From assembly GCA_021397835.1 (NCBI GenBank), contig JAJFZO010000433.1, positions 62,001 through 126,000 of the forward strand: a stretch of DNA of 64,000 nucleotides, read 5' to 3'. The translations under genes were made by a program, and so were the position numbers. Shown one piece after another: positions 1 through 15,600 of the stretch. The first letter of the stretch is position 1; each line of letters begins with the position of its first letter. This stretch comes from Moringa oleifera. Its lineage: Eukaryota > Streptophyta > Magnoliopsida > Brassicales > Moringaceae. The notes below the pieces were generated by a model, which saw nothing but the letters and a program-made list of their open reading frames with translations, ran no database searches and was not told where the DNA came from.

Positions 1-3000
1 GTAACAATAAAGTGTTACAATTATTTTTTTAGTCAACCTATCACGTTATAATAAGATTATTATCATCTTTTATTTATAATTTTTTAAGATAATTAAAGAT
101 TAAATTTTATTAACTATTTCTTTTGGAGCATTGACCTTATTATATTACCATCGATTTGCATCAAATTTTAAAAAGGATTACCTTCTACCTACTTTATCAT
201 TATTATTTTAATTTACACAAGCAAATCATCTTTTTTTAACTATTATTAAAATTATTATTTTAATTTTATTTGTGTTCTTTATGATAATGCAAAATTAAAT
301 TTTATTAACTATTTTTTAGAAAAAATAAACCTTATAAAAGGGTAATGTAACAATAATGTGTCATTATTTTTCTTAGTTAATCTAATCACATTATATTGAC
401 ATTATTATCACTTTTTATTTGCAACTTTATGAGATAATTAAAGATGAGATTTTGTTAACTATTTTTGTTGGAGCATTGACTTAATTATTACGTTCTATTT
501 AAATCAAAATTTTAAAATGATTACCTTTTACATCTAATATTATTATTATTTTAATTTACACAAGAAAATCATCTATTTTACCATCATTAAATTTTTTTTT
601 TTTGAATTCCCATAGGCTTTATTAATACCTTGGCTCTATTTTGATCATTTGGAATGAAAAGAAGTTAGATTTTTTTAAGTCAACATTTTTTAATAATTAA
701 CCTTATTATTTAGCTTGTAGAATTATAATGTATTAATCAAGAGTTACTACTTTTTTTTTATAATTTAAATCAATTAACCTAGTGGCGCCTTGTTGACCTA
801 TTTTCTTTTTTTTTTTTTGGAAATTGAACTCATAATTTGTACCAAATTGGAAAAATAATTATCTTATGTCTACTTTATTATTATTATTTTCATTTACATA
901 AAAAATCGTATTTCTTTAACAGTCATTAAAAAAAGGTTTTTTTTTAATGTTCATAGGCTTTATCAGTATCTTTGCTTTATTTCAGTCATATGAAATCAAA
1001 AAAAGAAAAAATCATTAAGTGAACTTTTTTTTTTTTACAATAAACCTTATTATTACCTTATAAAATTATAATGTATTACTCAAGAGTTATTATTTTTTTT
1101 ATAATTTAATTCAATTCATATTATGGCACCCAGTTTACCTTATTATTACCTTTTGGTTGCGTTTTTTTAAGATAATGAAAGAATAAAGTTTATTAACATT
1201 TTTTTTTAAAACAATGACCTTATCATTACCTTCCCTTAACATCAAATTTTAAAAACAATTACCTTTTACCTACCTTAGTATCATCATTATTTTACTTTAC
1301 ATAACCTTCTTTTAGCTATCATTAAAAAGATTTTCTTACCTACCTTAGTATCATCATTATTTTACTTTACATAACCTTCTTTTAGCTATCATTAAAAAGA
1401 TTTTCTTAAATGCCCATAGGTCTTATTAGTACCTTTTCTCTACTTCAGTCATTTGAAACTAAAAAAAACACTTAGATTTTATTAAGTTTATATTTTTGGA
1501 TAATTTTTTTTATTATTTATAGAAGGATAATGTAATGATAAATGGTTATTATTTTTAGTAAAAATCTAATTCAATTGACCTTATGACATTATATCAACAT
1601 TATTATCACCTTTTGTTTGTATTTTTTTCACTTAATGAAAGATTAAATTTATCTAATTATTTTTTAGAAAATTAATATTATTATTACCTTCGATTTACAT
1701 CAAATTTTAAAAATGATTACTTTACGTCTACTTTATTATCATTAAAATTTTAATTTATATAAGAAGATCACCTTTTGTTAGCCATCATTAAATAGATATA
1801 TATTTTTGAATGCTTCATGGTTTTTAATACTGCCTCTTCTTCAATCATTTAAAATTTAACAAACTTGGATTTCATTAAGTTAGTATTTTTTGATAATGTA
1901 ACAATAAAGTGTTATTATTTTCTAATTGATCTAATCACATTATATTGACACTATTATTACATTTTCTTTGCAATTTTTTAAGATGATTGAAGATTAAATT
2001 TTATTAGCTATTTCTTTCGGAAAAATTGACCTTATTATCACTTTCAATTTACATCACATTTTAAAAATGATTACTTTTTACCTACTTTATTATTATCATT
2101 TTAATTTACAGAACGAAATCATATTTCTTTTAACTATCATTAAAAAACTGATTTTTTTGAATGCTCAAGGGCTTTATTAATACCTTTGCTCTACTTCAGT
2201 CAATTGAAATGAAAAATATATATATTTTATTAAATCAATATTTTTTGATAATTAACCTTTTTATTACCATACAGAATTATAATATACTTGTCAATAGTTA
2301 TTGGTTTTCTTATATAATTTAATTCAATTGATCTTACCACTCCATGTTGACCTTATTACTACCTTTTGTTTGTGTTTTTCTAAGATAATATAAAATTAAA
2401 TTTTATTCTTTCGTTGAAAAATTAACCTCACAGAAGTATAATGTAACAACAAAGTGTTTTTTTTAGTTGATGTAATCAAATTATATTGGCATTATTGTTA
2501 CCTTTTATTTGCAATTTTATGAGATAATCAAAGATTAAATTTTATTAACTATTGCTTTTGGAACATTGACCTTATTATTACCTTTAATCTACATTAAATT
2601 TTAAAAATGATTACCTTCTACCTATTTTATTATCATTATTTTACTTTATACAAGGAAATCACATTTCTTCAACTATCATTAAAAAGTTGATTTTTCTAGA
2701 TGCCCAAGAGCTTTATTATATATTTTCTATGCTTTAGTCCTTTGAAATGAAAAAAAAAAAAGGATTTCATTAAGTTACATTTTTTGATAATTAACCTTAT
2801 TATTACCTTATAGAATTATAATATACTAGCCAACAGTTGTTGTTTTTTTATAATTTAATCTAATTGACCTTATCACACAATGTTGACTTTATGACTACCT
2901 TTTGTTTGTGTTTCTGCTAAGATAATGTAAAATTAAATTCTTTTAACTATTATTTTAAAGAAAATTAACGTTATAAAAGTATAATGAAACAACAAAGTGT

Positions 3001-3695
3001 TCTCATTTTTTTTTTGTTGATCTAATCACATTATATTGACATTATTATTATCTTTTATTTGCAATCTTATGAGATAATTTAAAGATTAAATTTTAGTAAC
3101 TATTTTTTTTTTGAAACATTGAATTTATTATTACCTTCGATTTACAAGAAATTTTTAAAATGATTGCCTTTTACATACTTTACAATTATTATTTTAATTT
3201 AAACAAGAAAATCACATTTCTTTAACTATCATAAAAAAAAAATTGATTTTTTGAATGCCCATGGGCTTTATTAATATATTTACTCCACTTCAGTCATTTG
3301 AAATGAAAAAAAAAAATTATATTTCATTAAGTCAACCTTTTTTGACAGTTAACCTTATTATTACCTTATAGAATTATAATGTACTAGTCAACAGTTATTA
3401 TTTTTTTGTAACGTAGCTCAATTAACCTTATCACTCCATGTTGAGCTTATTACGACCATTTGTTTGTGTATATTTTTAGATAATATAAAATTAAATTACA
3501 TTAATAATTTTTTTGAAAAATTAACCTCATAGATGTATAATGTAATAATAAAGTGTTATTATTTTTCTCAGTTAATCTAATCACATTATCTTTTATTTGT
3601 AGTTTTATGAGATAATTAAAGATTAACTTTTATTAACTATTTTGTGAAACATTAACCTTATTATTTCTTTTGATTTAAATATTTTTTTTGAAAAT
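1..3695 (-). repeat. AT-rich satellite field, reverse-oriented block
   Basis: This block is made of degenerate repeats of the same family as the DNA to its right, but reverse-complemented. The recurring phrase here is ACCTTATTATTACCTT followed by a variant of CGATTTACATCAAATTTT; in the next block the same phrase reads AAGGTAATAATAAGGT. The DNA is strongly AT-rich, with runs of T up to about 14. Open frames are short and show no protein family. No gene is seen. Confidence 0.85.
1266..1408. repeat. exact 70-bp tandem duplication inside the satellite
   Basis: The bases from about 1266 to 1338 recur without a mismatch at about 1336 to 1408, giving a period of 70 bp. Neighbouring satellite copies differ at many sites, so this local duplication is much younger than the surrounding array, or it is an assembly artefact. 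Confidence 0.9.
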
Positions 3696-6600
3696 GAACA
3701 TTTCTGAAATTTGATACAAATTGAAGGTAATAATAAGGTTAATTTTAAAAAATATATTTAAATAATTTTAATCTTTTATTATCTGAAGAAAATACAAACA
3801 AAAGGCGATAATGATGTTGATATAATGTCATAAGGTCAAATGAATTAAATTTTATAAAAAATAATAACCTTTTATTATAGCCCTTAAGCATTAAAAATAA
3901 TTTTTTAATGATAGTTAAAGAAACGTGATTTCTTTGTGTAAATTAAAATAATAAAAATAAAGTTGATAGAAGGTAATCATTTTTAAAATTTGATGTAAAT
4001 CGAAGGTAATGGTAAGGTCAATGTTCCAAAAAAATAGTTAATAAAATTTAATCTTCAATTATCTTATAAAATTGCAAATAACTGGTAGTAATAATGTCAA
4101 TATAATGTGATTAAATCAATTGAAAAAAAAATAATGATAACACTTTATTGTTACATTATACAAAAATAAGGTAATTATAAGGTCAATTATCCAAAAATAT
4201 TAACTTAATGAAATCTACGTTCATTAAATTTTAAATGACTGAAGAAGAGGTAGTAATAAAACTCCATTCAAAAATATCTATTTAATAATGGCTAATGAAT
4301 GGAGATCTTTTTAATGATAATAAAGTAGATAAAAGATAATCATTTTTAAAATTCAATGCAAATTGAAGGTAATAATAAGGTCAATCTTTCAAAAATTAGT
4401 TAAATAAATTTAATCATTCATTATCTTAAGAAAATACAAATAAAAGATGATAATAATGTCGATACAATGTCATAAGGTCAATTGAATTAAATTTTATAAA
4501 AAATAATAACCTTTTATCATTATATGATTCTTCTATAAAGTAATAATAGGGTCAATTATTGAAAAATATAAACTTCATGAAATCTAAGTTTTTTTTAGTT
4601 TCAAATGACTGAAGTAAAGAATAGATATTAATAAGACTTATGGGCAATCAAGAAAATCTTTTTAACGATAGCTAAAGAAAGATTGTGTAAATTAAAATAA
4701 TAAAGATACGAAAGTAGAAAGATAATCATTTTTAAAGTTTGATGTAAAGGGAAGGTAACAATAAAGTCACGGTTTTAAAAAATGGTTAATAAAATTTAAT
4801 CTTTTATTATCTTAACAAAAACATAAATAAAAGGTAATAATAAGGTTCATATATGTTAATATTTTGTAATTTTATAAGGTAATAATAAGGTTGATTATCA
4901 AAAAAGTTAAATTAATGATATCTATTTTGTTTTATTTCGTATGATTGAAATATAGCAAAGGTATTAACAATGTCCATGAGCAATAAAATTTATTTTTTAC
5001 TGATAGTTAAAGAAATATGATTTATTTTTGTAAATTAAAATAATAATAATACAGTAGGAATATGGTAATCATTTAAAAATTTGATAACAAGAAATAAGTT
5101 TAATTTTTCGTAAAAAAGAAAATAGTTAATAAATCTTATTCTTTCTTTTTTATGAAATTGCAAATCAAAGTAATAATAATGTCAAAATAATGTGTCTAGA
5201 TTAATTGAATTAAGTTTTTCAAAATTTAATAATCCTTCATTATTACATTATAATTCAATAAGGTAATAATAGGGTCAATTATATAAAAATATTAGCTTAA
5301 TGAAATCTTTTTTTTTTATAATTTCAAATGACTAAAGTAAAGCAAACGTATTAATAAGGTCTATGGACATTCAAGAAAATCAATTTAATGATAGCTAAAG
5401 AAAGATTGTGTAAACTAACATAATAATAATAATAGAGTTGGTAGAAGGTAATCGTTTCTAAAGTTTGATGGAAAGAGAAGGTTAATAAGGTTAATTTTTT
5501 TTAACAAAATAGTTAATAAAATTTAATCTTTCACTATCTTAAAAAAAACTATTATGTTGACGTTATTACTACCTTTTATTTGTGTTTCTTTTAAGACAAT
5601 GTAAAATTAAATTATAAAAAAACCATAACTGTTAACTAGTATATTATAATTCTATAAGGTAATAATAAGCTTAATTATCAAAAAAAGTTGACTTAATGAT
5701 TTTTTTTTTTTTTTCATTTCAAATGATTGAAGTAGAGAAAATGTATTAATAAAGCTCTTAGGCATCCGAAAAAATCAATTTTTTAATGATAGTTAAAGAA
5801 AGATGATTACCTTGTATAAATTAAAATAATAATAATAAAATAGGTAGAAATTAAGTAATCATTTTTAAATTTTGTTGTAAATCAAAGAGAATAACAAGGT
5901 CAATATTCCAAAAGAAATAGTTAACAAAATTTAATTTTTAATTATCTTAAAAATAAAAAGTAAAACGTAATAATGATGTCAATACTAATGTGATTAATTC
6001 GACTTTAAAAAATCATAATACCACTTTATTGTTACATTATACTTCTATAAGGTTAATTTTTCAAAAAAATAGTTAATAACATTTAATTTTATATTATCTT
6101 CAAAGAAACACAAATAAAAAGTAGTAATGAGGTCAACATGGAGTAATAAGGTCAATTGAATTAAACTATATAAAAAAAAATAACTATGGACTAGTATATT
6201 GTAATTCTAGAAGGTAATAATTGATGTTAATTACCAAAAAATGTTGACTTAATGAAATCTTTTTTCTTTTAATTTCAAATGAGTGAATGAGAGTAAAGGC
6301 ATTAATAAAGTCCTTGTGCATTAAAAAATCTATTTTTTAATGATAGTTAAAGAAAGGTGATTTTCTTATGTAAATTAAAATAATAAAAATAAAATAGGCA
6401 AAATGTAATCATTTTTAAAATTTGATGTAAATCGAAAGTAATAATAAGGTCAATGTTCTAAAAGAAATAATTAATAAAATTTAATCTTCAATTATCTTAT
6501 AAAACTGCAAGTAAATGATAATAATAATGCTAAAATAATGTGATTAGATCAACCGAAAAAAGATAATATCACTTTATTGTTACATTGCACTTCTATAAGG

Positions 6601-9600
6601 TAATAATATGGTCAATTATCCAAAAATATGGACTTAATAAAATTTAAGTTTGCTAACATGACTAAAGAAGAGGTAGAAATAAGGCCCATGGGCATTCAAA
6701 AATATATATTCAATGATGCCTAACAAAAGATGATCTTCTTGTGTAAATTAAAATTTAAATGATAAGAAAGTAGATAAAAGGTGATCATTTTTAAAATTTA
6801 ATGTAAATTAAAGGTAATAATAAGGTCAATTTTTTAAAAATAGTTAAATAAATTTAATCTTTGATTATATAAAGAAAATGCAAACAAAAGGTGATATAAA
6901 ATTGATATAATGTGCTATGGTCAATTGAATTAAATTTTACGAAAATAACAACCCTTTATCATTACATTATACTTTAATAAAGTACTAATACAATCAAATA
7001 TCCAAGAATATAAATTTCATAAAATTTAGGTTTTTTTTAGTTTCAAATGACTGCAGTAGAAAAAAGGTATTAATGAGGCTTATAGGCATTTAAGAAAATC
7101 TTTTTAATAAAAGCTAAAGAAAGATTATGCAAATCAAAATAATAATGATACTAAAGTAGGCAGAAGGTAACCATTTTTAAAGTTCGATATGAAGGGAAGG
7201 TAATAATAGGGTTATTGTTTTTAAAAAATATAGTTAATTGATTTAAATTATAGAAAAAAATAATCATGACTTTTAATCAATACATTATAATTATATAAGG
7301 TAATAATAAGGTTAATCATAAAAAAATGTTGACTTAATAAAGTAAAACTTTTTTTTTTCATTTCAGACGACCAAAATAGAGCAAAGGTATTAATACAACC
7401 TATGAGAATTCAAAAAATGTGTTTTTTAATGATAATTAACAATGGATAATTTTCTTGTGTAAATTAAACTAATAATAATATAGTAGGTAGAAGGTTAATT
7501 ATTTTAAAATTTTGATTTAAATCAAAAGTAATAATAAGGTCAATGTTCCAAAAAATAGTTAATAGAATTTAATCTTTAATTATCTCACAATTACAAATGA
7601 AAGGTAATAATAATGTTAATATAATGTGATTAGATCAACTCAAAAAAAAAATAATAATAAGAACACTTTATTGTTACAATATCCTTCTATAACGTTAATT
7701 TCTCAAAAAAAATGTTAAAAGAATTTAATTTTACATAAAAAAAAAAACACAAACAAAAAGTAGTAATAAGGTTAACATGATGTGATAAGGTCAATTGAAT
7801 TAAATTATAAAAAAACAATAACTGATGACTAGTATATTATAGCTCTATAAAGTAATATCAAGGTTAATTATCAAAAAATGTTGATTTAATAAAATTAGTT
7901 TTTTGTTTTTTCATTTCAAATGACTGAAGTAAAGAGAATGTATTAATAAAGCTCTTGGGCATCTAAAAAAATCAATTTTTTAATGATAGTTAAAGAAAGA
8001 CGATTTCCTTGTGTAAAGTAAAATAATGATAATAAAATAGGTAGAAGGTGATCGTTTCAAAAATTTGATGTAAATCAAAGGTAATAATAAGGTCAATGTT
8101 CCAAAAGAAATAGTTAATAAAATTTCATCTTTAATTATCTTAAAAAATTATAAATAAAAGATAATAATAATGTCAATATAATATGATTAGATCGACTGAA
8201 AAAAATAATTACAACACTTTATTGTTACATTATACTTCTGTAAGGTTAATTTTCTTTAAAAAATAGTTATAAAATTTAATTTTACATTATGTTCAAAGAA
8301 GTACAAATAAAACCAAGATTGAATGATAAGGTCAATTTAATTAAACTATATAAAAACAATTACTGTTGACTAGTATATTATAATTTTATAAGATAATATT
8401 TACGGTTAATTATCAAAAAATATTGACTTAATGAAATCTTTTATTTTTAAAAAAAATCAAATGAGTGAAGTAGAGCAAAGGTATTAATAATTTTCTTGGG
8501 CATTAAAGAAAATCAATTTTTTAATGATAGTTAAAAAATATGATTTTCTTATGTAAATTAAAATAATAATAATAAACTAGATAAAAGTTAATCATTTTTA
8601 AAATTTGATGTAAATTAAATGTAATAATAAGACCAATGTTTTATAAGAAATAGTAGATAGAAGATAATAATAACGTCAATATAATGTGATTAGATCAACT
8701 AAAAAGAGATAATATCACTTTATTGTTACATTATACTTCTATAAGGTAATAATAAGGTCAATTATTCAAAATTATAGATTTAATGAAATTTAGGTTTGTT
8801 AAAATGACTGAAGAAGGGGTAGTAAAAAAAGCCCATAGGCATTCAAAAATATATATTAAATGATGGCTAACGAAAGGTGATCTTTTTATGTAATTTAAAA
8901 TTTTAATGAAAATAAAGTGGATAGAAGGTAATTACTTTTAAATTTTGATGTAAATTAAAGGCAATAACAAGGTCAATTTTTCAAAAAATATTTAAATAAA
9001 TTTAAGCTTTGATTATCTAAAGAAAATACAAACAAAAGGTGATAATAAATTTGATATAATGTGATAAGGTCAATTGAATTAAATTTTATAAAAAATAATA
9101 ATCATTTATCATTTTATTATACTTCTATAAAATAATAATATGATCAAATATTCAAAAATGTAAATTTAATAAAATTTAAGGTTTTTTAAGTTTCAAATGA
9201 CTAAAGTAAAGAAAAGGTATTAGTAAGGCTATGGGCATTCAAGAAAATCTTTTTAAGGAAAATCAAGGAATGATACTAAAGTAGGTAGGGAAGGTAATAA
9301 TAAGCTTATTATTTAAAAAATAGTTAATAAAATTTAGTTTTTCATTAAATTTAAAAAAAATACAAAAAAAGGTGGTAATCAGGTGAACAATGTGTCATAA
9401 GGTCAATTGATTAAAATTATCAAAAAAACAACAATAAATCTTGATTAATACATTATAATTCTACAAGGTAATAATAAGGTTAATTATCAAAAAATGTTGA
9501 TTCAATAAAATCTAACCATTTTTTTAAATTTCAAATGACTGAAGTAGAGAAAAGGTATTAATACAACCTATCAGAATTTTTTTAAAAAAACTCTGTTTCT

Positions 9601-12600
9601 TAATGATAATTAACAATAGATGATTTTCTTATGTAAATTGAAATAATAATAATATAATAAGTAAAAGGTAATCATTTTAAAATTTTGGTTTAAATCGAAG
9701 GTAATAATAAGGTCAATGCTCTAAAAAAATAATTAATAAAATTTAATTTTTAATTGTCTCACAAAATTACAAACGAAAGGTAATAATGATTTCAATATAA
9801 TGTGATTAGATCAACTTGAAAAAATAAAAACCCTTTATTGTTACATTATACTTGTATAACATTAATTTTTCAAAAAAAAATTTGTTAAAAGAATTTAATT
9901 TTACATTATCTTAAAATAAATACAAACAGAATGTTAACATGATATAATAAGATCAATCAAATTAAAGTGTAAAACAAACTGTGATCGTTGACTAGTATAT
10001 TATAATTCTATAAGGTAATAATAAGTTTAATTATTAAAAACTATTAATCTAATGAAATCTATTTCTTTTCTTCATTTCAAATGACTAAAGTAAAGAAAAT
10101 GTATTAATAAGCTCTAGAGCATCCAGAAAAATCAATTTTTTTAATGATACTTGAAGAAAGATGATTACCTTATATAAAGTAAAATAGTGATAATAAAACA
10201 AGTAGAAGGTAATCGGTTTTAAAATTTGATGTACATCGAAAGTAATAATAAGGTCAATGTTCCAAAAGAAATAGTTAACAAAATTTAATCTTTAATTATC
10301 TTAAGAAATTATAAATAAAAGATAATAATAATGTCAGTATAATATGGTTAGATCGACTAAGAAAAATAATAATAACACTTTATTGTTACAGTATACTTCT
10401 ATAAGGTTAATTTTTCAAAAAGATAGTTAATAAAATTTAATTTTAGATTATCTTGAATAAAACATAGACAAAAAGTAGTAATAAGGTCAACATGGAGTGA
10501 TAAGGTCAATTAAATTAAACTATAGAACAACAGTAACTGTTAACTAGTATATTATAATTCTGTAAGGTAATATTTAAGGTTAAATATCAAAAAATATTGA
10601 CTTAATAAAAGCTATTTTCTTAAAAAATTTCAAATGAGCAAAGTAGGGCAAAGGTATTAATAAATTCCTTGGGCTTTCAAAAAAAATTAGTTTTTTAATG
10701 ATTGTTAAAGAAAAGTTATTTTTTTGTAAATTAAAATAATAATAGTAAAGTAGTTAAAAAGTAATCATTTTTAAAATTTGATGTAAATCCAAGGTAATAA
10801 TAAGGCCAATGTTCCAAAAAAAAATAGTAAATAAAATTTAATCTTTAATTATCTTGTAAAACTGCAAATAAAAGATAGTAATAATACTAATATAATGTGA
10901 TTAGATCAACTGAAAAAAGATAATATCACTTTATTGTTACATTATACCTCTATATGGTAATAATAAGTCAATTATCTAAAATTACAGACTTGATAAAATT
11001 TAAGTTTTTTAAAATGACTAAAGAAGAGGTAGTAAAAAAGCCATAGGCATGCAAAAATATCTATTTAATGATGGCTAACAAAAGGTGATCTTCTTGTGTA
11101 AATTAAAATTTAATGATAATAAAATTGATAAAAGGTAATCATTTTTAAAATTTAATGTAAATTGAAAGTAATAATAAAGTCAATTTTTCTAAAAATATAG
11201 TTAAATAAATTTAATCTTTGACTATCTAAGAAAAATACAAACAAAAGGTGATCATAAATTTGATATAATGTCATAAGGTCAATTGAATCAAATTTTACAA
11301 AAAATAATAACCTTTTATCATTACATTATATTTTTATAAAGTAATAAAACAATCATATCTCCAAAAATATAAATTTAATGAAATTTAAGGTTTTTTTTTT
11401 TGTTTCAAATGTCTGAATAGAGAAGAGGTATTAATAAGGCCTATAGGCATTCAAGAAAAATTTTTTAATGAAAGTTAAGGTATTAATAAACCTTACAAGA
11501 ATTCAAAAAAAAATCTATTTATTAATAATAATTAACAATAGATGATTTTCTTATGTAAATTAAAATAATAATAATATAATAAGTAAAAGGTAATCATTTT
11601 AAAATTTTGACTCAAATCAAAGGTAATCATAAGTTCAATGTTCCAAAAAAATAACTGATAAAATTTAATCTTTCATTATCTCACAACATTGCAAATGAAA
11701 GATAATAGTAATGTCAATATAATGTGATTAGATCAACTGAGAAAAATAAGAACACTTTATTATTACATTACACTTTTATAACATTAAATTTTTAAAAAAT
11801 AATTAAATGAATTTAATGTTACATTATCTTAAAAGAAACACAAACAAAAAGTAGTAATAAGGTCAATATGATATAATAAGGTCAATTGAATTAAATTATA
11901 AAAATAATAATAACTTTTGACTAGTATATTACAATTCTATAAGGTAATAATAAGGTTAATTATCAAAAAATCTTGACTTAATGAAATCAATTTTTTTTTT
12001 TAAATTTCAAATGACTAAAGTAGAGAAAATCTATTAATAAAGCCCTTGGGAATCCAGAAAAATCAAAATTTTAATAATAGTTGAAGAAAGATGATTTCTT
12101 TGTATAAAGTAAAATAATAATAATAATGAAGTAAATAGTAGGTAATCATTTTAAAATTTGATGTAAATCGAAGGCAATAATGATGTCAATGTTCCAAAAG
12201 AAGAAGTTAATAAAATTTAATCTTTAATTATCTTAAAAAATTAAAAATAAAAGATAATGATAATGTCAATATAATGTGATTAGATCGAATGAAAAAAAAA
12301 TAGTAATAACACTTTATTGTTACATCATATTTCTATAAGGTTAATTTTTCAAAAAATAGTTAATAATATTTAAGTTTACGTTATCTTCAAAAAAACACAA
12401 ACACAAAATAGTAATAAGGTCAACATGGATTAATAAGGTCAATTGAATTAAACTATATAAAAAAATTGTTGACAACTATAATATGATTCTATAAGGTAAC
12501 GTTAAGGTTAATTATCAAAAAATGTTTACTTAATGAAATCTTTTTTTGAAAAAAAATTTCAAATGAGTAACGTAGAGCAAAGGCATTAATAAAACCCTTG

Positions 12601-15600
12601 GGTATTTAAAAAAATCAATTTTTTAATGATAGTTAAAGAAAGGTAATTTTCTTATGTAAATTAAAAAAACAATAATAAGGTAGATAGAAAGTAATCATTT
12701 TTAAAATTTGATGTGAATCGAAGGTAATAATAAGGTCAACGTTCCAAAAGAAATAGTTCACAAAATTTAATCTTAAATTATCTTATTAAACTGCAAACAA
12801 AAGATAATAATAATGTCAATATAATGTGATTAAATCTATTGAAAAAGGATAATATCATTTTATTGTTACATTATATATGCTTCTATAAGGTAATAATAAG
12901 GTTAATTATCCAAAAATACAAACTTAATAAAATTTAAGTTTGTCAAAATGACTGAAGAAGATGTAAGTAAAAATGCCTAAGGGCATTCAAAAATATTTAT
13001 TCAATGATGGCTAAAGAAAGGTGATATAATGTCATAAGGTCGATTGAATTAAATTTTACGAAAAATAATAATCTTTCATCATTACATTATGCTTCTATAA
13101 AATAATAAAACAATCAAATATCTAAAAATATAAATTTAATAAAATCTAAGTTTTTTTAGTTTCAAATGACCAAAGTAGAGAAAAAGTATTAATAAGGCCT
13201 ATGGGCATTCAAGAAAATCTTTTTAATGAAAGCTAAAGAAAGATAGTGTAAATTAAAATAATACTGATACTAAAGTAGGTAAAAGGCATCTGATGTGAAG
13301 GGAAGGTGATAATAAGGTTATTGTTTTTTAAAAAATAGTTAATAAAATTTAATCTTTTGTTATCTTATAAAAAAAAAAAGAAAAACACAAACAAAAGGCA
13401 GTAATAAGGTCAACAAAGTACCATAAGGTCAATTGATTTAAATTATCAAAAAAAAAAACAATGATAACTCTTGATTAATACATTATATTTCTATAAGGTA
13501 ATAATAAAGTTAATTATCAAAAAATGTTGCCTTAATAAAATCTAACATTTTTTTCTTCATTTTAGTGGAGTAAAATAAAGCAAAGCTATTAATACAACTT
13601 ATGAGAATTCAAACAAAAATCTATTTTTTAATGATAATTAACAATAGATGATTTTCTTATGCAAAATAAAATAATAATAATATAGTAGGTAGAAGGTAAT
13701 CATTTTAAAATTTTGATTTAAATCAAAATTAATAAAAAGGTCAATGTTTCAAAAAAATAGTTAATAAAATTTAATCATTAATTATCTCACAAAATTGCAA
13801 ATGAAAGGTAATAATAATGTCAACATAATATGATTAGATCAAAGAGAAAAATAAGAACACTTTATTGTTACATTGTACTTCTGTAAGTTAATTTTTCAAA
13901 AAACATAGTTAAAAGAATTTTATTTTGCATTATCTTAAAAGAAATGCAAACAAAAAGTAGTAATAAGGTACACATGCTGTGATAAGATCAATTGAATTAA
14001 ATTATAAAAAAATAATAATTGTTGACTAGTATATTACAATTCTATAAGGCAATGACAAGGTTAATCATGTAAAAATTTGGATGACTTAATGAAATCTTTT
14101 TATCTTTTTTCATTTCAAATGATTAAAGTAGCGAAAATGTATTAATAAAGCTCTTAGGCATCCGAAAAAATAATTTTTTTAATGATAGTTAAAAAAAGAT
14201 TATTTTCTTTTACAAATTAAACTAATAATAATAATAATATGGGTAGAAGGTAATCGTTTTTAAAATTTGATGTAAATTGAAGATAGTAATAAGGTCAATG
14301 TTCCAAAACAAATAGATAATAAAATTTAATCTTTAACTATCTTGAAAAATTAAAAATTAAAAATAATAATAATGTCGATATAATGTGATTAGATCAACAG
14401 AAAAACAAATGACCTTTTATTGTTACATTACACTTCTATAAGGTCAATTTGCCAAAAAAAGTTAATAAAATTTAGTTTTATATTATTTTAACTAGCATAA
14501 CATGATTCTATAAGGTAATATTATAGTCAATTATCAAAAAATATTGAGTTAATGAAATCTTTTTTCAAAAAAAAAAATTCAAAGTAGTGAAGTAGAGCAA
14601 AGGTATTAACTAATAGCCCTTTGGGCATTCAAAAAAAATTAGATTTTTAATCATAGTTAAAGAAAGGCGATTTTCTTGTGTAAATTAAAATAATAACAAT
14701 AAAGTAGGCAAAAGGTAATCATTTTTAAAATTTGATGCAAATTGAAAGTAATAATAAGGTCAATGCTCCAAAAGAAATAGTTAATAAAATTTAATCTTTA
14801 ATTACCTTAAAAAATTGAAAATAAAATATGATAATAATGTCAATATAATGTGATTAGATTGACAAAAAAAATAATGATAACACTTTATTATTACATTATA
14901 CTTCAATAAGGTTAATTTTCTAAAAACAATAGATAATAAAATTTAATTTTGCATTATCTTCAAAGAAACACAAACAAAAAGTAGTCATAAGGTCAACTTA
15001 GAGTGATAAGATCAATTGAATTAAACAATATAAAAAAAAAACAAATACTGTTAACTGGTATAATATAATTTGTAAGGTAATATTAAGGTTAATTATCAAA
15101 AAATGTTGACATAATGAAACCTATTTTACTTTTTTTAAAATTTTAAATGAGTGAAGTAGAGTAAAGATATTAATTAATAGAAAATTTTAACTTTTTAATG
15201 ATGGTTGAAGACGGGTGATTTTCTTGTATAAATTAAAATTATAATAATAAAGTATGTAGAAGGTAATCATTTTAAAAATTTGATATAGACCAAAGGTAAT
15301 AATAAGGTCAATATTTTGAAAGAAATAAATAAAATTTAATTTTTAATTATTTGATAAAACTACAAATAAAAGATAATAATAATGCCAATATAATGTGATT
15401 ACTTCAACTGAAAAAATAATATCACTTTGTTGTTGCACTATACTTCTATAAGGTAATAATTGGGTCAATTATCCAAAAATACCATCTTAATGAAATTTAA
15501 GTTTTGTTAAAATGACTGAAGAAGAGGTAGTGAAAAGCCCTTAAGCATTCAAAAATATTTATTTAATAATGGCTAAAACAATATGATCTTCTTGTGTACA

